Below, piece after piece: positions 8,520-17,384 of a stretch of 41,876 bases of DNA (positions are counted from its first letter, which is position 1; every line of letters begins with the position of its first letter). The notes under the pieces were generated by a model, which was given only the letters and a program-made list of their open reading frames with translations, made no database searches and was not told where the DNA came from. This DNA is from Tychonema sp. LEGE 07203 (GTDB taxonomy: Bacteria > Cyanobacteriota > Cyanobacteriia > Cyanobacteriales > Microcoleaceae). The DNA lies in contig NZ_JADEXD010000044.1 of assembly GCF_015207285.1 (NCBI RefSeq), positions 1 through 41,876 on the forward strand, written 5' to 3'. The position numbers and the translations under genes were made by a program.

Positions 8520-9410
8520 ATGGCACATAGCTGGTGGGAAATTAGAATTATTTGCGATCCGGAGCTGGAAGATATCATCTTTTGGCGTCTGGAACAATTT
8601 AAATGTCGGGGAACAGCTACTCAGATCAAAAGCAATTCCTGCCTGATGTCGGCTTATTTGCCCGAAGAACAGGCTCAATTGCTGGATTTGGCTGCTCTGT
8701 CTCTGTGGCTGCGACAAGATGCTTTGTGTGCAGGTTTGCCCCTACCTGCGATGCAGTGGGATTTGATTGAAGATGAGGATTGGGGCAGCACTTGGAAGCA
8801 GCACTGGCAGCCTCAAGAAGTGGGCGATCGCTTTTTAATTAATCCCGCCTGGTTGCCCGCGCCGACTGATACCGATCGCGTCATCTTGCGTTTAGATCCC
8901 GGTGTCGCCTTCGGTACGGGTGCTCACGCTACTACTCAACTTTGTCTGGAATCTCTGGAAATGCGTCTCGGTTTTGATGACAAAGAGTGCATAGTTGCGG
9001 ATATTGGCTGCGGATCGGGTATTTTGTCGATCGGCGCGGTGTTGTTGGGCGCTACAAAGGTTTATGCTTTGGATACCGATCCTTTGGCGGTGCGATCGAC
9101 CATTAGCAACCGACAGCTTAACCGCGTTAACCCGCAGCAGTTAATCGCAGAACTCGGAACGGTCGATCGCTTGAAAGAAATGATCGATGAGCCGATCGAC
9201 GGTTTGATGTGCAACATTTTAGCAGAAGTAATCATAGATTTAATCCCGCAGTTCACCGCCATTAGCAAACCGAGTACATGGGCCGTGCTCAGTGGCATTT
9301 TGCTCGACCAAGCTAAGCCAATTGCCGACACTCTCGAACAGCACGGCTGGATTGTGGCTACTCTGTGGAAGCGCCAAGATTGGTGTTGTTTTAACATTCG
9401 GCGCAGTTAG
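8520..9410 (+). CDS. prmA: Ribosomal protein L11 methyltransferase
   Basis: A 296-residue SAM-dependent methyltransferase that trimethylates ribosomal protein L11. The N-terminal substrate-recognition domain (about 1-95) is followed by the family-specific NPAWLPAP and [15 protein letters not shown] block at about 126-139. SAM motif I is [15 protein letters not shown] at about 159-173. Motif IV, seen in PrmA as a DxxxxNIL stretch, appears as [10 protein letters not shown] near 240. All hallmarks are intact and the length is normal. The ATG directly follows AATCTAA repeats with no Shine-Dalgarno. It is downstream of serA but more than 260 bp away, so it is probably transcribed separately. Confidence 0.95.
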   Translation: MAHSWWEIRIICDPELEDIIFWRLEQFKCRGTATQIKSNSCLMSAYLPEEQAQLLDLAALSLWLRQDALCAGLPLPAMQWDLIEDEDWGSTWKQHWQPQEVGDRFLINPAWLPAPTDTDRVILRLDPGVAFGTGAHATTQLCLESLEMRLGFDDKECIVADIGCGSGILSIGAVLLGATKVYALDTDPLAVRSTISNRQLNRVNPQQLIAELGTVDRLKEMIDEPIDGLMCNILAEVIIDLIPQFTAISKPSTWAVLSGILLDQAKPIADTLEQHGWIVATLWKRQDWCCFNIRRS

Positions 9411-9441
9411 TGTTCTGAGATTTTCGATACATATATTAGTA

Positions 9442-9506
9442 GTAGGGTGCATCAGATTCGATGATTTTGGATGCGTATTGAATCGCTAACAACTGACGCA
9501 CCTTAC
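9442..9506. repeat. GTAGGGTGC...GCACCTTAC palindromic element, copy 1
   Basis: A 65-bp element with inverted ends (GTAGGGTGCATCAG and CTGACGCACCTTAC, one to two mismatches) around an internal GATTCGATGATTTTGGATGC-like core. Two closely related copies lie at 10427 and 10506 and a diverged one at 18527. The element is too small to encode a transposase, so it looks like a MITE or REP-type element. Confidence 0.8.
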
Positions 9507-9544
9507 AATTATTTCGGAATTAATATCACCCGAAATCAGGATAG

Positions 9545-9593
9545 GGCAGTGCCGTTTCCCTACAATTAATCGCGGTAGGGAAACGGCACTGCC
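9545..9593. repeat. 19-bp perfect inverted repeat downstream of prmA
   Basis: GGCAGTGCCGTTTCCCTAC and its exact reverse complement are separated by 11 bases. It sits between prmA and the convergent gene ending at 9650, so it could end transcripts on both sides. No T run follows. It belongs to the palindromic dispersed type rather than to an ordinary terminator. Confidence 0.75.
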
Positions 9594-9649
9594 GTGTCCT
9601 CTATATCATACCGATGAAACCGGAAACGATATGACGCACCTGATTGAAA

Positions 9650-10252
9650 TTAGCTAAACATTACATAGCGGATAATCGAACCTTCGCGATCGATTTTTAC
9701 AGCGTGTTGCGAAAGTATTTCTTCCGACCACATTGGCTCAGAAACAGGCTGAGATTCAGGTTCATCGCCAATCCAAGGTGGAGAAGGCATAGATAAGTCA
9801 CGACCATTTAATTGTCGCTCTAACCACTTTATCGCTCCTGTATGTTGACATTTGCGATCGCAACAACCAGCTCCCAGAAACTGACCTTGTTCATCAAAAA
9901 CTTCTATAAAAGAGCCGCTATTATCCCAACCATCATCAACATAGCCTTGTATCAGAAGAGCAAATGAAATTTGAGATTCAACGGGAACTTTTACAAGATA
10001 TATCTCGCTGAGGCTGTGCTGAGAGTAGCAAAAATGTCGATCGTAAGTGTCAGCCACAGTTTTAGGTATGTCTTGTGGAGGTCTTTCAATCTCCACCGAC
10101 TCCAAACCATCACCAAACCCACCAAACAACTGAAGACATCCGATGCGACAGTCTGGGAAGAAATCCGAGAAAGAGTCAGAGCGATCGTAAAACTTACCGA
10201 TTTCTTCCTCGTAGAATTTTCTAACTAAAGATTCCCGAGTGCTATAATTCAT
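9650..10252 (-). CDS. Hypothetical acidic protein
   Basis: A 200-residue acidic protein that I do not recognise. It has no signal peptide or membrane segment. The N-terminal third is rich in Phe and Asp (FYDRSDSFSDFFPDCRIGCL), then comes a helix-poor region (SEIYLVKVPVESQISFALLI, WDNSGSFIEVFDEQGQFLGAGCCDR). A cluster of cysteines (CC at about 131-132, then DRKC) may bind metal. The C-terminal third has Pro-Ser-Pro and Trp-rich stretches (MPSPPWIGDEPESQPVSEPM). The ATG start overlaps no other gene. The gene sits in an accessory stretch flanked by palindromic repeats, so it may be strain-specific. No function is proposed. Confidence 0.55.
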   Translation of the reverse strand: MNYSTRESLVRKFYEEEIGKFYDRSDSFSDFFPDCRIGCLQLFGGFGDGLESVEIERPPQDIPKTVADTYDRHFCYSQHSLSEIYLVKVPVESQISFALLIQGYVDDGWDNSGSFIEVFDEQGQFLGAGCCDRKCQHTGAIKWLERQLNGRDLSMPSPPWIGDEPESQPVSEPMWSEEILSQHAVKIDREGSIIRYVMFS

Positions 10253-10426
10253 ACACTCTCTCCTATAATTTTTGTTGTTTTTGCCTTGTGCTATCGCTCA
10301 TATCAAATCCGGTTAAATGCACGTAGATAAGTAGGGGAAATCCCCCTGTGATAGCCCCTAATGTACTGCGACAATCAAACGGATGTGATATTATTCATTG
10401 ATGTCATCGGGATCGGGATCGAAGTC

Positions 10427-10487
10427 GTAGGGTGCCTCAGATTCAATCATTTTTAATCTCAAATCGCTACCAACTGACGCACGCTAC
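10427..10487. repeat. GTAGGGTGC...GC palindromic element, copy 2
   Basis: Same 61-bp element as at 10506, differing by a few bases (GGTGCCTCAG, ACGCACGCTAC). Both copies share ATTCAATCATTTT and CTCAAATCGCTACCAACTGA. They are 18 bp apart, in direct orientation. Confidence 0.8.
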
Positions 10488-10505
10488 AAGGACATGATAT
10501 TAGTC

Positions 10506-10566
10506 GTAGGGTGCGTCAGATTCAATCATTTTCGCTCTCAAATCGCTACCAACTGACGCACCTTAC
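10506..10566. repeat. GTAGGGTGC...GC palindromic element, copy 3
   Basis: 61-bp element with inverted ends GTAGGGTGCGTCAG and CTGACGCACCTTAC. Nearly identical to copy 2 and to the ends of copy 1. Confidence 0.85.
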
Positions 10567-10677
10567 AAGTTATATCAATTTCGGTCGATTACCCATGATT
10601 CTTGTAGGAGCTCACTTCGCCATAATATTTCATATAAATTGACAATCTTGTAAAACCGCCCCAACTCCTCGATTTGG

Positions 10678-11244
10678 TTAATCGTCAGTTTCTATTTCAG
10701 CATATTCATCAGTCACAACTTGTCCATCTGGCATGATAGTATTTCGCTTGTAGCTGTCGCTTAAATCGCAACCTTCAACGAGTGCTCCTCTCAAATTGGC
10801 CTCGTACAGATAAGTTTCACCCATCATTGCACCTCTAAGGTCTGCTCCTTCCAGATTGGCTCGATCTAAGCTAACTTCAAATAAACAAGCATTTTGCAGG
10901 TTGGCATTTCGGAGATTAGTATATTTTAAATTACTACCTGTCAAGTTGGCATTACTTAGGTTAGCTCTCTCCAATGAAGCTCTTTCTAGATTAGTTTCTA
11001 AACTAGCATTAGACAAATCTGCTTCGTCCAGCATACTATGAGTTAAATCAGCATAATCTAATCTAGCTGACGTAAAAATAGTACGTCTGAGATTGCTTTC
11101 TTTCAGCGTGGTATATGTCAAATCAGCTTCACTGAAATCAGCCTCACTCAAGTTTACGCCTCTTAGTTCGGCACCTTCTAGGTTAACCCGACGAAAATCT
11201 CTTTCACCCGCTGCGTATCTTTTGAGCAGTTCTTCTGCGTTCAT
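10678..11244 (-). CDS. Pentapeptide-repeat protein A
   Basis: A 188-residue protein built from repeated A(D/N)LXX units from about residue 23 to 160 (for example EGAELRGVNLSEADFSEADL and later NANLTGSNLKYTNLRNANLQ). Such repeats fold as a right-handed quadrilateral beta-helix. It opens with EELLKRYAAGERDF and ends with TIMPDGQVVTDEYAEIETDD. No membrane segments or catalytic residues are seen, so a cytoplasmic scaffold or mimic role is all that can be said. The gene is divergently oriented to a close relative at 11337 with a 92-bp gap, so the two share a promoter region. Confidence 0.85.
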   Translation of the reverse strand: MNAEELLKRYAAGERDFRRVNLEGAELRGVNLSEADFSEADLTYTTLKESNLRRTIFTSARLDYADLTHSMLDEADLSNASLETNLERASLERANLSNANLTGSNLKYTNLRNANLQNACLFEVSLDRANLEGADLRGAMMGETYLYEANLRGALVEGCDLSDSYKRNTIMPDGQVVTDEYAEIETDD

Positions 11245-11336
11245 AACTTGCCTCTTTAATCTATTTACACTTTCAAATGATAAACTAAAAGTGACAGTGC
11301 TATTATGAAAATATAAATAATTTGCATCATAAAGCT

Positions 11337-11825
11337 ATGGACGTTGAAGAACTATATAGACGTTACGCTGCCGGAGAAAGGGATTTCTCTGGAGTTGATT
11401 TAAGTCATGCTGACTTAAACATTGATAAAGTGGGATATCCCGAAGAACTCGAACCAGGTAAAAATGATTTGAGCGGTATCAATCTCAGCGGTGCTAACTT
11501 GACCGGAGCCAGACTGATTTGTGTTAACCTCAGCGGTGCTAATTTGAGCAGTGCAAACCTAGAGTCTGCTACCCTAGAATGCACGATATTGACTGGTGCT
11601 AATTTGAGTGATGCTATCCTAGATTATGCGGAACTGGCATGCGACCTAATTGATGTTGACTTGAGAGAAGCTAGTATATTTTGTACGCGATTAGTTGGTA
11701 CTGACCTAAGCAGAGCTAACTTGATGGGAGCAACATTTCAAGTCCATGTAAAAGGGTATTTAGTTTTTAGCGAAACCATTATGCCTGATGGTACTATTAA
11801 TAATGAAGATGAAGATCATGGCTAA
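11337..11825 (+). CDS. Pentapeptide-repeat protein B (paralogue of A)
   Basis: About 162 residues from the ATG at MDVEELYRRYAAGERDFSGV; an upstream TTG would add five residues. It shares the head (EELxxRYAAGERDF) and tail (TIMPDG plus acidic residues) with the divergent gene at 10678. The repeat block is interrupted near residue 29 by a short insertion (NIDKVGYPEELEPGKNDLSG), then runs as ISLSGANLTGARL-like units to about 136. The beta-helix would therefore start with a bulge. Function unknown. Confidence 0.85.
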   Translation: MDVEELYRRYAAGERDFSGVDLSHADLNIDKVGYPEELEPGKNDLSGINLSGANLTGARLICVNLSGANLSSANLESATLECTILTGANLSDAILDYAELACDLIDVDLREASIFCTRLVGTDLSRANLMGATFQVHVKGYLVFSETIMPDGTINNEDEDHG

Positions 11826-11851
11826 CCTCAATCGTTTGCGTAATAGTCTAT

Positions 11852-11922
11852 TAGACCTCTCCAAAAAATCCTGTACAAGGTAGGCAGGATTCCGGCTCCA
11901 CAAGGATTATTGAAGAGGTCTA
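11852..11922. mobile_element. MITE-like element with TAGACCTCT inverted ends
   Basis: 71 bp with inverted ends TAGACCTCTCCAAAA.. and ..TTGAAGAGGTCTA, continuing less well inward (ATCCTGT/ACAAGGAT). The outermost two bases are TA, typical of small elements that use a TA target. The element has no coding capacity. It sits directly after pentapeptide gene B. Confidence 0.55.
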
Positions 11923-12011
11923 TTATAGTAATAATTGCCTAGACAGAATTTTAAGATAGCTTCGCCTTCCACAACTCATAGGTTCGCTATAGTTCAATTT
12001 CATTAAAAATT

Positions 12012-12048
12012 AATAGCCTGGAAAGCCAAGTCAGCTTTCCAGGCTATT
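12012..12048 (-). terminator. 15-bp intrinsic terminator of the giant gene
   Basis: AATAGCCTGGAAAGC, a seven-base loop CAAGTCA and the exact complement form a 15-bp stem, 20 bp past the stop of the giant gene. On the minus strand it is followed by an AT-rich TAATTTTTAA run, as an intrinsic terminator needs. A T-rich stretch also follows on the plus strand, so it may work both ways. Confidence 0.8.
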
Positions 12049-12067
12049 TTGTTTAAATTCTAGACCA

Positions 12068-15000
12068 TCAACCTTCTGATTCGATTATTTCCTCAATCTC
12101 GTCGGGAATATTTGAAAAAAAGTCAAGCCCAGTCAAGTCCTCAATTTGGTTAACAGTCAGTTGCCATGTTCGCCAATTCCTCCAAGCAGCTTTGTTTTGT
12201 ATGTCTGGAAGATTTAGCCCCAACAAAATATTGAATGGGTGAATAACTGGTAGCGGAAAATCTCCATTATTACCTACTGAGCCATCTTTTTTAGTTGGCA
12301 CATGAGCTGGCTCAACTTCGTTTGGCGTTAAAATACCGTAAGTCGCAGCGTCAGCAATAGTGACAGTGGCAGGAGTCAGTCCTGGTTGCTCTAAATCCAG
12401 TACAACCTTCCAAGTCCAACCAGGAATATTGATTCCTTTGCTGGTCAGGATTTCAGGTACTGTTAAAAACCCTGGTCTCGAATTATGACTGTAGCGCTGC
12501 GGATTCAGATTGCTACCGTAACCTCCAGAAACAACATAAAGCTCGCTTGGGTTCTCAGTAATTGGATTGGTCTGAGTAATCTGTTTCAGCCAATCGTCGA
12601 AACTTGCCCAGGCTGGTTTATTTGGGATTTCTCCTCGAAAGTCATCGTTATTGTCATAATGCTGTGGAACTACGTTCGTAAAAAGAAAAGTCGCTATGTT
12701 GTCTTTTTCGCTATTGGTTCGCTGAGACGAAGATGTCATATGCCCCTTGGAATATCCGCTGCCAACGTAGTCATCTCTTTTGATCCGACCCCAGCTTTCA
12801 GGAATACTAGGATCTTCAATAAACCTGCTGTTTGAACGAGGAGTGTCACTCAGCCACTTTTTATTCATTTGCCAACTCACCCATTTAGGAGTTTTACTGC
12901 TGTCATCGTAAGCAGTAGCAAACTGTGCTTTCTCTAGCAGATAGTTATTTTTATCTGCAATAGCAAGGTCTGTTGTATTCCTGGCATCGGAAGGATTCCC
13001 AAACAACAAATGTTGGCTTTTGAAGAAGGCATTATCTAAGTAAACAGTACCGCCACCAACAACTTCAAACTTGAGGGTTGCTACTTGACCGCGCAAATTG
13101 TCAGGCACTTCAAATTGGAAAGTCTCAAACCCTTTAATCCCATAATCAATCTTTTGAGTGTCTGCTAAGTAAGAACCTTTTGTACGATTTGCTCGCGTCA
13201 AATTGATGGAGGATGAAACGCTTAAAGGACTTCCATCTGCTGCTGACAAAGTGACCAAAACACTTCTGCCTCGTTTCAATTCTGCTTCGGGAACATGGAG
13301 GTCAAAGCGTAAATTTCCCCACTCAGGCACGACAAAACGGTTGTGGGTAATACTTTTACCTGATTCTAACTTCAGAGCATAATTTGGTTGAGTGCGATCG
13401 ACCCCAATGCGATCCAATTCCGCGTGCAAAGCCGGAGCATCGGTTGCAGATAGCTGATTCACATCAACGAGATTGTTTGTAGTTACACTCGCTGACGTTT
13501 CACCATTATGCAAAGACCAACCAGGAATCGCATCAGAAAAAATAGTCCGATTCAGTCCCTGCGGATTGAAAACCGCATCAAAATTGCCGTTAAATAAAGT
13601 AGGAACCGCAAAATCTCCCCGCATTCTGGCATCATAAGTATTGTCAAAATCTACCGGTATGCGCTCTACAGATGTCTGCGGCCGCAACTCCTTCCCGCCG
13701 CCCAAAACCGAATAAAACCACCCCGTACCAATTCCCTCCCAAGGAGCACCATCAACACCATGTTCAAAACTGTGTTCAGGCGTATACCAAGGTGTAACCC
13801 GAGCAGAACTGTTCGCAATCTCGCTAAATGAAAAGTCCTTATCGAACAAAGGTTCGCGATACCCGTCGCCGCGTCGGCGGAAAAGAGGATTAGCATCTAA
13901 GTTTTCATCGAACGGGAAGTTAGTTGGAAACAAATCTGATGTCCCCCCATACCAGCTCAAAACACGTCCGTGTACAGCTCCCCTTCCCGCAATACCAACA
14001 GTAGGATCGGTTTCCTTCGTAAACCCAGCACGACTGCTATTGTAATCTGGATTATCTTTATTAGTTCCCAGCAAAACCGACAAATCCGGTTCTCCCAACA
14101 GCGGAGCAGTAGCATCGGGATTTTCTGACCTCCAACCTTCTCGCGGAAACTGAAGTCCGGGGGCTGTTTTTCCATCTTCTGTAGATGGAAGATTGGGAAG
14201 ATCCCGGCCCGCAGGCGAAACCGTACCTCCTGATAAATCCGGTACTGTCTGATAGTAATTATCCGCAAAAGTGACATTTTCCCAAACCTGAACCTTCGGT
14301 TCGCGGAAATCGCCGAAATTATCTGTCACCACATTTAGCCCCGGTTGGTCGAAATCGTGGGGGTCTAAAGTTGTCATCTGAAGGTCGCGAATATTAGAGT
14401 TTTCTTTTCCACCCGCTTCAGGAAAATGAGTCCCCAAACGCTGAATAATTTCGCTGTTAACAACTGTTCCCCGACTGAAACCAACAAAATGCAGCGGTGA
14501 ATTGAAAATGGCTCCTTGTTTTGCCGTGCTGTTTTCATCAATGAACAGTTGGTCTAACTGCACGAGGGAAGCAAAGAAAGTATCTGCCACTGCTTCGCTA
14601 AAACCTGAATCAGGAGCTGCCGATTCATTATTGTTCGACCAGTCATTCAGCAGCACTAACGGTTGATTGTTGTCAAGGTATGGAGCTATGTAACTCTCCA
14701 ACTTGGTGAGATAGTCGGCGTCATCTTCTGGATTCTCACCTGCTGGGAAATCTGGCGCAACCGCTCCATATTTGTTGACAGGAACCCAATAACCAGTAGC
14801 GAGGTCGTACCTCATCATCAAACCGTTGTCCTCAGCACCTGCATTGGCAATACTATTGCCCAGTTGGTAAAACTCTGAAGGAATTCCAGGGTTATCAAAA
14901 AAGGGAGCACTAAAGGGAGGCTTGAAGCCATGAGTCAGCACAGTTACGCTGGGGAAGGTATCGTCATCATCATTGGGATCGGTTAATGTTGTCCAGAAAT

Positions 15001-17188
15001 CGCCAAACTCTATGTTTCGGCTGCCATTTTTATTCCAAGCTTCAACGGCCCAATTGTACTCCTGACCCGCGGTCAAAGTAAGGTTGTCAGGTAGCGTGAA
15101 GCTGGTATTTGTACCTTCAATAAATGTTTGACCGCCATCCAAAGTCCACTTGCCAATGCCGTCATCACCTCTTTGCCAAGTTGCAGTTAGAATTCGGTTG
15201 GGGTTGAAGTCGTTCTCTTGGCTGCGGTAAAAAGAAGTATTCCAAGGTTTTGTCAGTAAATCCAACTGTTCTGGTTTGCTCAATCCTTGATTGAAAAGAA
15301 ATTCGTTGCCATTCGGCTCTGGTAAATCGACAACTTCATCCCACGGTAGCAGTCCTTCACCTTCATCGAATACGCTGAGGAAGAGGTTAACTTCTTCTAC
15401 ATTTTCACTAGGCAATTCGTCAAATTCCCATTCAAAAGTAGGAGTCAGGTCATTTATGTTATTCTCACCAGGCCCCGTTAAATCCAACCAATCTAGCGGT
15501 GTCGCAGCCAAACCGCGAGAGTTAGTTGCAGCAACGGGAGCTCGCTTGCTACCAGGCGGCACGCCGTAAGTATACTGGTTGTTCGCATCAGTCAGAATCT
15601 GGAAGTCAGCAGCAAGACTAACCGCTGGATTAATATTATCAATTGGCACTGTGGAAAGGTCAGCAACGGTAGCATTTCTTGCTGTAGCGCTGTCGAACAA
15701 AGGCAGCCCGACACCCCTACCTTTCGCGTCAATTTGAAATTGAGCGGGGTTTGTCACTGTTTTGACGAATTCTTCAGTGTCAAAAACATACACCTTGCCG
15801 TTCGCACCGCTCAAATTCGGATAGGAAGCATAGAGGTACTTGCTATCATTTGACAGAACTAAATCAGTAGCAAATCCGTCGGGAATCGGTCGAGTTGCTG
15901 CTACTAATTGCGGATTCGTCAGCGGGTCTTTGATAATGCCGATATTGCTACCGGCCCGCGGGTCTCCATCTACGCTGGGCAATTCCTGACCGAATAATGC
16001 AGTGTTATTGTTGCGGCCGACAACAAACGCATAGCTAGCATCCGGTAAAACTGTTACCGAAACTCCTTCATTCACATCGAAGTAATCAACGTCGGAATCC
16101 AACCCTAAACTTGCATAGCGAGTCGTAGCAGCAAAACTCACCGGGTCATTATTCGTAATGTTCAGTACCCCAAATCCTTCGCTATCTTTGCTGCTGTTTG
16201 TGAAGGTCATCGCAAGGGGATTGACTGTGCTGGCTATTCCTTCTACTCCTTCATCGGCTGCGATAGTTCCGATTAATTGATTCCACTTTTGGGGATTCGC
16301 ACCGGGGCTGCTTGGTCGGTCTTTGGGGTCGATGTTAACGGCGTAAATCTTGCTGTTCGCGCCGTTTGGTGCGGTAACAAACAGCTTTTTGCCGTCGCTG
16401 CTAATTGCCATTTGCCGCAAACCGTTTGGTGCTGCACCAACTGTGATAGTTTGAGTTACTTGGTGGTAGGTGGATGAGAACGGGTTGATATCGAGAACGT
16501 AGATGGAGTTGCTGCCGATTTTTCCGTCTGCAATGTAGGCGTATCGATCGCGCGGATCGATTACAATTGAACGGGGCGTTGCACCGCTAGGCAAGTCGAT
16601 CGGGTTTAAGCCAGCTACATCCGCTTTGGTATCTACCTGCTGGCGGGTTATCGGATCGACCAAAGCGACTCTACCGGAAGCTTCCAGGGGTACGTACACG
16701 CGAGAACCGTCGCTAGTTACAGTCAAATCTCTGGCTCTATCTAGCCGATCGTCCGTACCTACAGCAATGTTACCAATTAGCAAGTCGCTGCTGCTAGTTG
16801 TCGCCACAACAGATTCTGGATTAGAAGCGTTGAGGACAGCAATTTTATCTAATGTCCACTGCGCTGCAAACACGTATTCTGTAGTGTTTTCCAGCCGGTA
16901 GGAATTGCTGTTGTAGAGAACTTCTGTGGCTGGTTCTGCCGGATTTGAACTGACTTTTTCGTTCTGTTTGCGGCCCAGGACAATCCGGGAATCGCCCAAG
17001 GGTACGGTGTCGGGAACTCTGACGGCTACTTCAAATTGATTGTCTGCTAATTCGCTACTGAGGTTAGTTAATATTGTGCCTTCATAAGCTTGGCTGCCCA
17101 CATAAAATTTTACCACTAAATCGCTGAATTGGCTACCTTTTGGGTCGCCAAAATTGTCTGCTAAAACGTTGCTCCCCGTCAGAAACAA
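12068..17188 (-). CDS. Giant multidomain protein: beta-propeller, alpha/beta-hydrolase-like region and C-terminal DNA/RNA endonuclease
   Basis: Longest continuous frame, 1,706 codons (TTG at 17188; the frame stays open upstream to the poly-C run at 17402, so the real start is elsewhere). Residues about 100-500 contain YVTN-like beta-propeller repeats (RDLTVTSDGSRVYVPLEASG, RQMAISSDGKKLFVTAPNG, TDLVLSNDSKYLYASYPN). About 575-735 is a fibronectin/PKD-like linker. At 748-760 (VTVLTHGF) a hydrolase-like region begins; HFVGFSRGTVV at 900-910 places Ser905 in a GxSxG nucleophile elbow, TTLDPHD is at 939-945 and GRGAVHGRVLSWYGG offers a His at 1073. About 1270-1395 resembles a carbohydrate-binding-like beta-sandwich. 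The C-terminus is a DNA/RNA non-specific endonuclease: YSKGHMTSSSQR (His1483, usual DRGH varied to SKGH) and FTNVVPQHYDNN (about 1503-1514), with an insert before KPAWASFDDW. Probably an exported nuclease/lipase-like protein, but no signal peptide is visible. Confidence 0.8.
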   Translation of the reverse strand: MFLTGSNVLADNFGDPKGSQFSDLVVKFYVGSQAYEGTILTNLSSELADNQFEVAVRVPDTVPLGDSRIVLGRKQNEKVSSNPAEPATEVLYNSNSYRLENTTEYVFAAQWTLDKIAVLNASNPESVVATTSSSDLLIGNIAVGTDDRLDRARDLTVTSDGSRVYVPLEASGRVALVDPITRQQVDTKADVAGLNPIDLPSGATPRSIVIDPRDRYAYIADGKIGSNSIYVLDINPFSSTYHQVTQTITVGAAPNGLRQMAISSDGKKLFVTAPNGANSKIYAVNIDPKDRPSSPGANPQKWNQLIGTIAADEGVEGIASTVNPLAMTFTNSSKDSEGFGVLNITNNDPVSFAATTRYASLGLDSDVDYFDVNEGVSVTVLPDASYAFVVGRNNNTALFGQELPSVDGDPRAGSNIGIIKDPLTNPQLVAATRPIPDGFATDLVLSNDSKYLYASYPNLSGANGKVYVFDTEEFVKTVTNPAQFQIDAKGRGVGLPLFDSATARNATVADLSTVPIDNINPAVSLAADFQILTDANNQYTYGVPPGSKRAPVAATNSRGLAATPLDWLDLTGPGENNINDLTPTFEWEFDELPSENVEEVNLFLSVFDEGEGLLPWDEVVDLPEPNGNEFLFNQGLSKPEQLDLLTKPWNTSFYRSQENDFNPNRILTATWQRGDDGIGKWTLDGGQTFIEGTNTSFTLPDNLTLTAGQEYNWAVEAWNKNGSRNIEFGDFWTTLTDPNDDDDTFPSVTVLTHGFKPPFSAPFFDNPGIPSEFYQLGNSIANAGAEDNGLMMRYDLATGYWVPVNKYGAVAPDFPAGENPEDDADYLTKLESYIAPYLDNNQPLVLLNDWSNNNESAAPDSGFSEAVADTFFASLVQLDQLFIDENSTAKQGAIFNSPLHFVGFSRGTVVNSEIIQRLGTHFPEAGGKENSNIRDLQMTTLDPHDFDQPGLNVVTDNFGDFREPKVQVWENVTFADNYYQTVPDLSGGTVSPAGRDLPNLPSTEDGKTAPGLQFPREGWRSENPDATAPLLGEPDLSVLLGTNKDNPDYNSSRAGFTKETDPTVGIAGRGAVHGRVLSWYGGTSDLFPTNFPFDENLDANPLFRRRGDGYREPLFDKDFSFSEIANSSARVTPWYTPEHSFEHGVDGAPWEGIGTGWFYSVLGGGKELRPQTSVERIPVDFDNTYDARMRGDFAVPTLFNGNFDAVFNPQGLNRTIFSDAIPGWSLHNGETSASVTTNNLVDVNQLSATDAPALHAELDRIGVDRTQPNYALKLESGKSITHNRFVVPEWGNLRFDLHVPEAELKRGRSVLVTLSAADGSPLSVSSSINLTRANRTKGSYLADTQKIDYGIKGFETFQFEVPDNLRGQVATLKFEVVGGGTVYLDNAFFKSQHLLFGNPSDARNTTDLAIADKNNYLLEKAQFATAYDDSSKTPKWVSWQMNKKWLSDTPRSNSRFIEDPSIPESWGRIKRDDYVGSGYSKGHMTSSSQRTNSEKDNIATFLFTNVVPQHYDNNDDFRGEIPNKPAWASFDDWLKQITQTNPITENPSELYVVSGGYGSNLNPQRYSHNSRPGFLTVPEILTSKGINIPGWTWKVVLDLEQPGLTPATVTIADAATYGILTPNEVEPAHVPTKKDGSVGNNGDFPLPVIHPFNILLGLNLPDIQNKAAWRNWRTWQLTVNQIEDLTGLDFFSNIPDEIEEIIESEG

Positions 17189-17384
17189 AACTGGTAGATT
17201 GTTCTCAAAAGGTTGATTGTTTGCGTCTTTGAATTTGAGTTCGGCACTTTCAATCAGTGGAGGATTTTTGGGATTGGCGGCAGTTGGAGCGAGTTGAGAT
17301 GCGCGTCTTTCCGCAAAAATAGGCTCTTTACCGAAGTAGTCGATTTGTCTTTCGTTTGCAGGTTCGCCAGTGAGAGTGTCGAAC

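Larger units (their letters stand above)
10253..10677. other. Repeat-bearing gap without genes
   Basis: Contains two copies of the GTAGGGTGCGTCAG-ended element, a GGGGATCGGGATC-like run near 10410, and an AGGGG-AAAT-CCCCT hairpin near 10333. No credible coding frame was seen. Confidence 0.5.
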
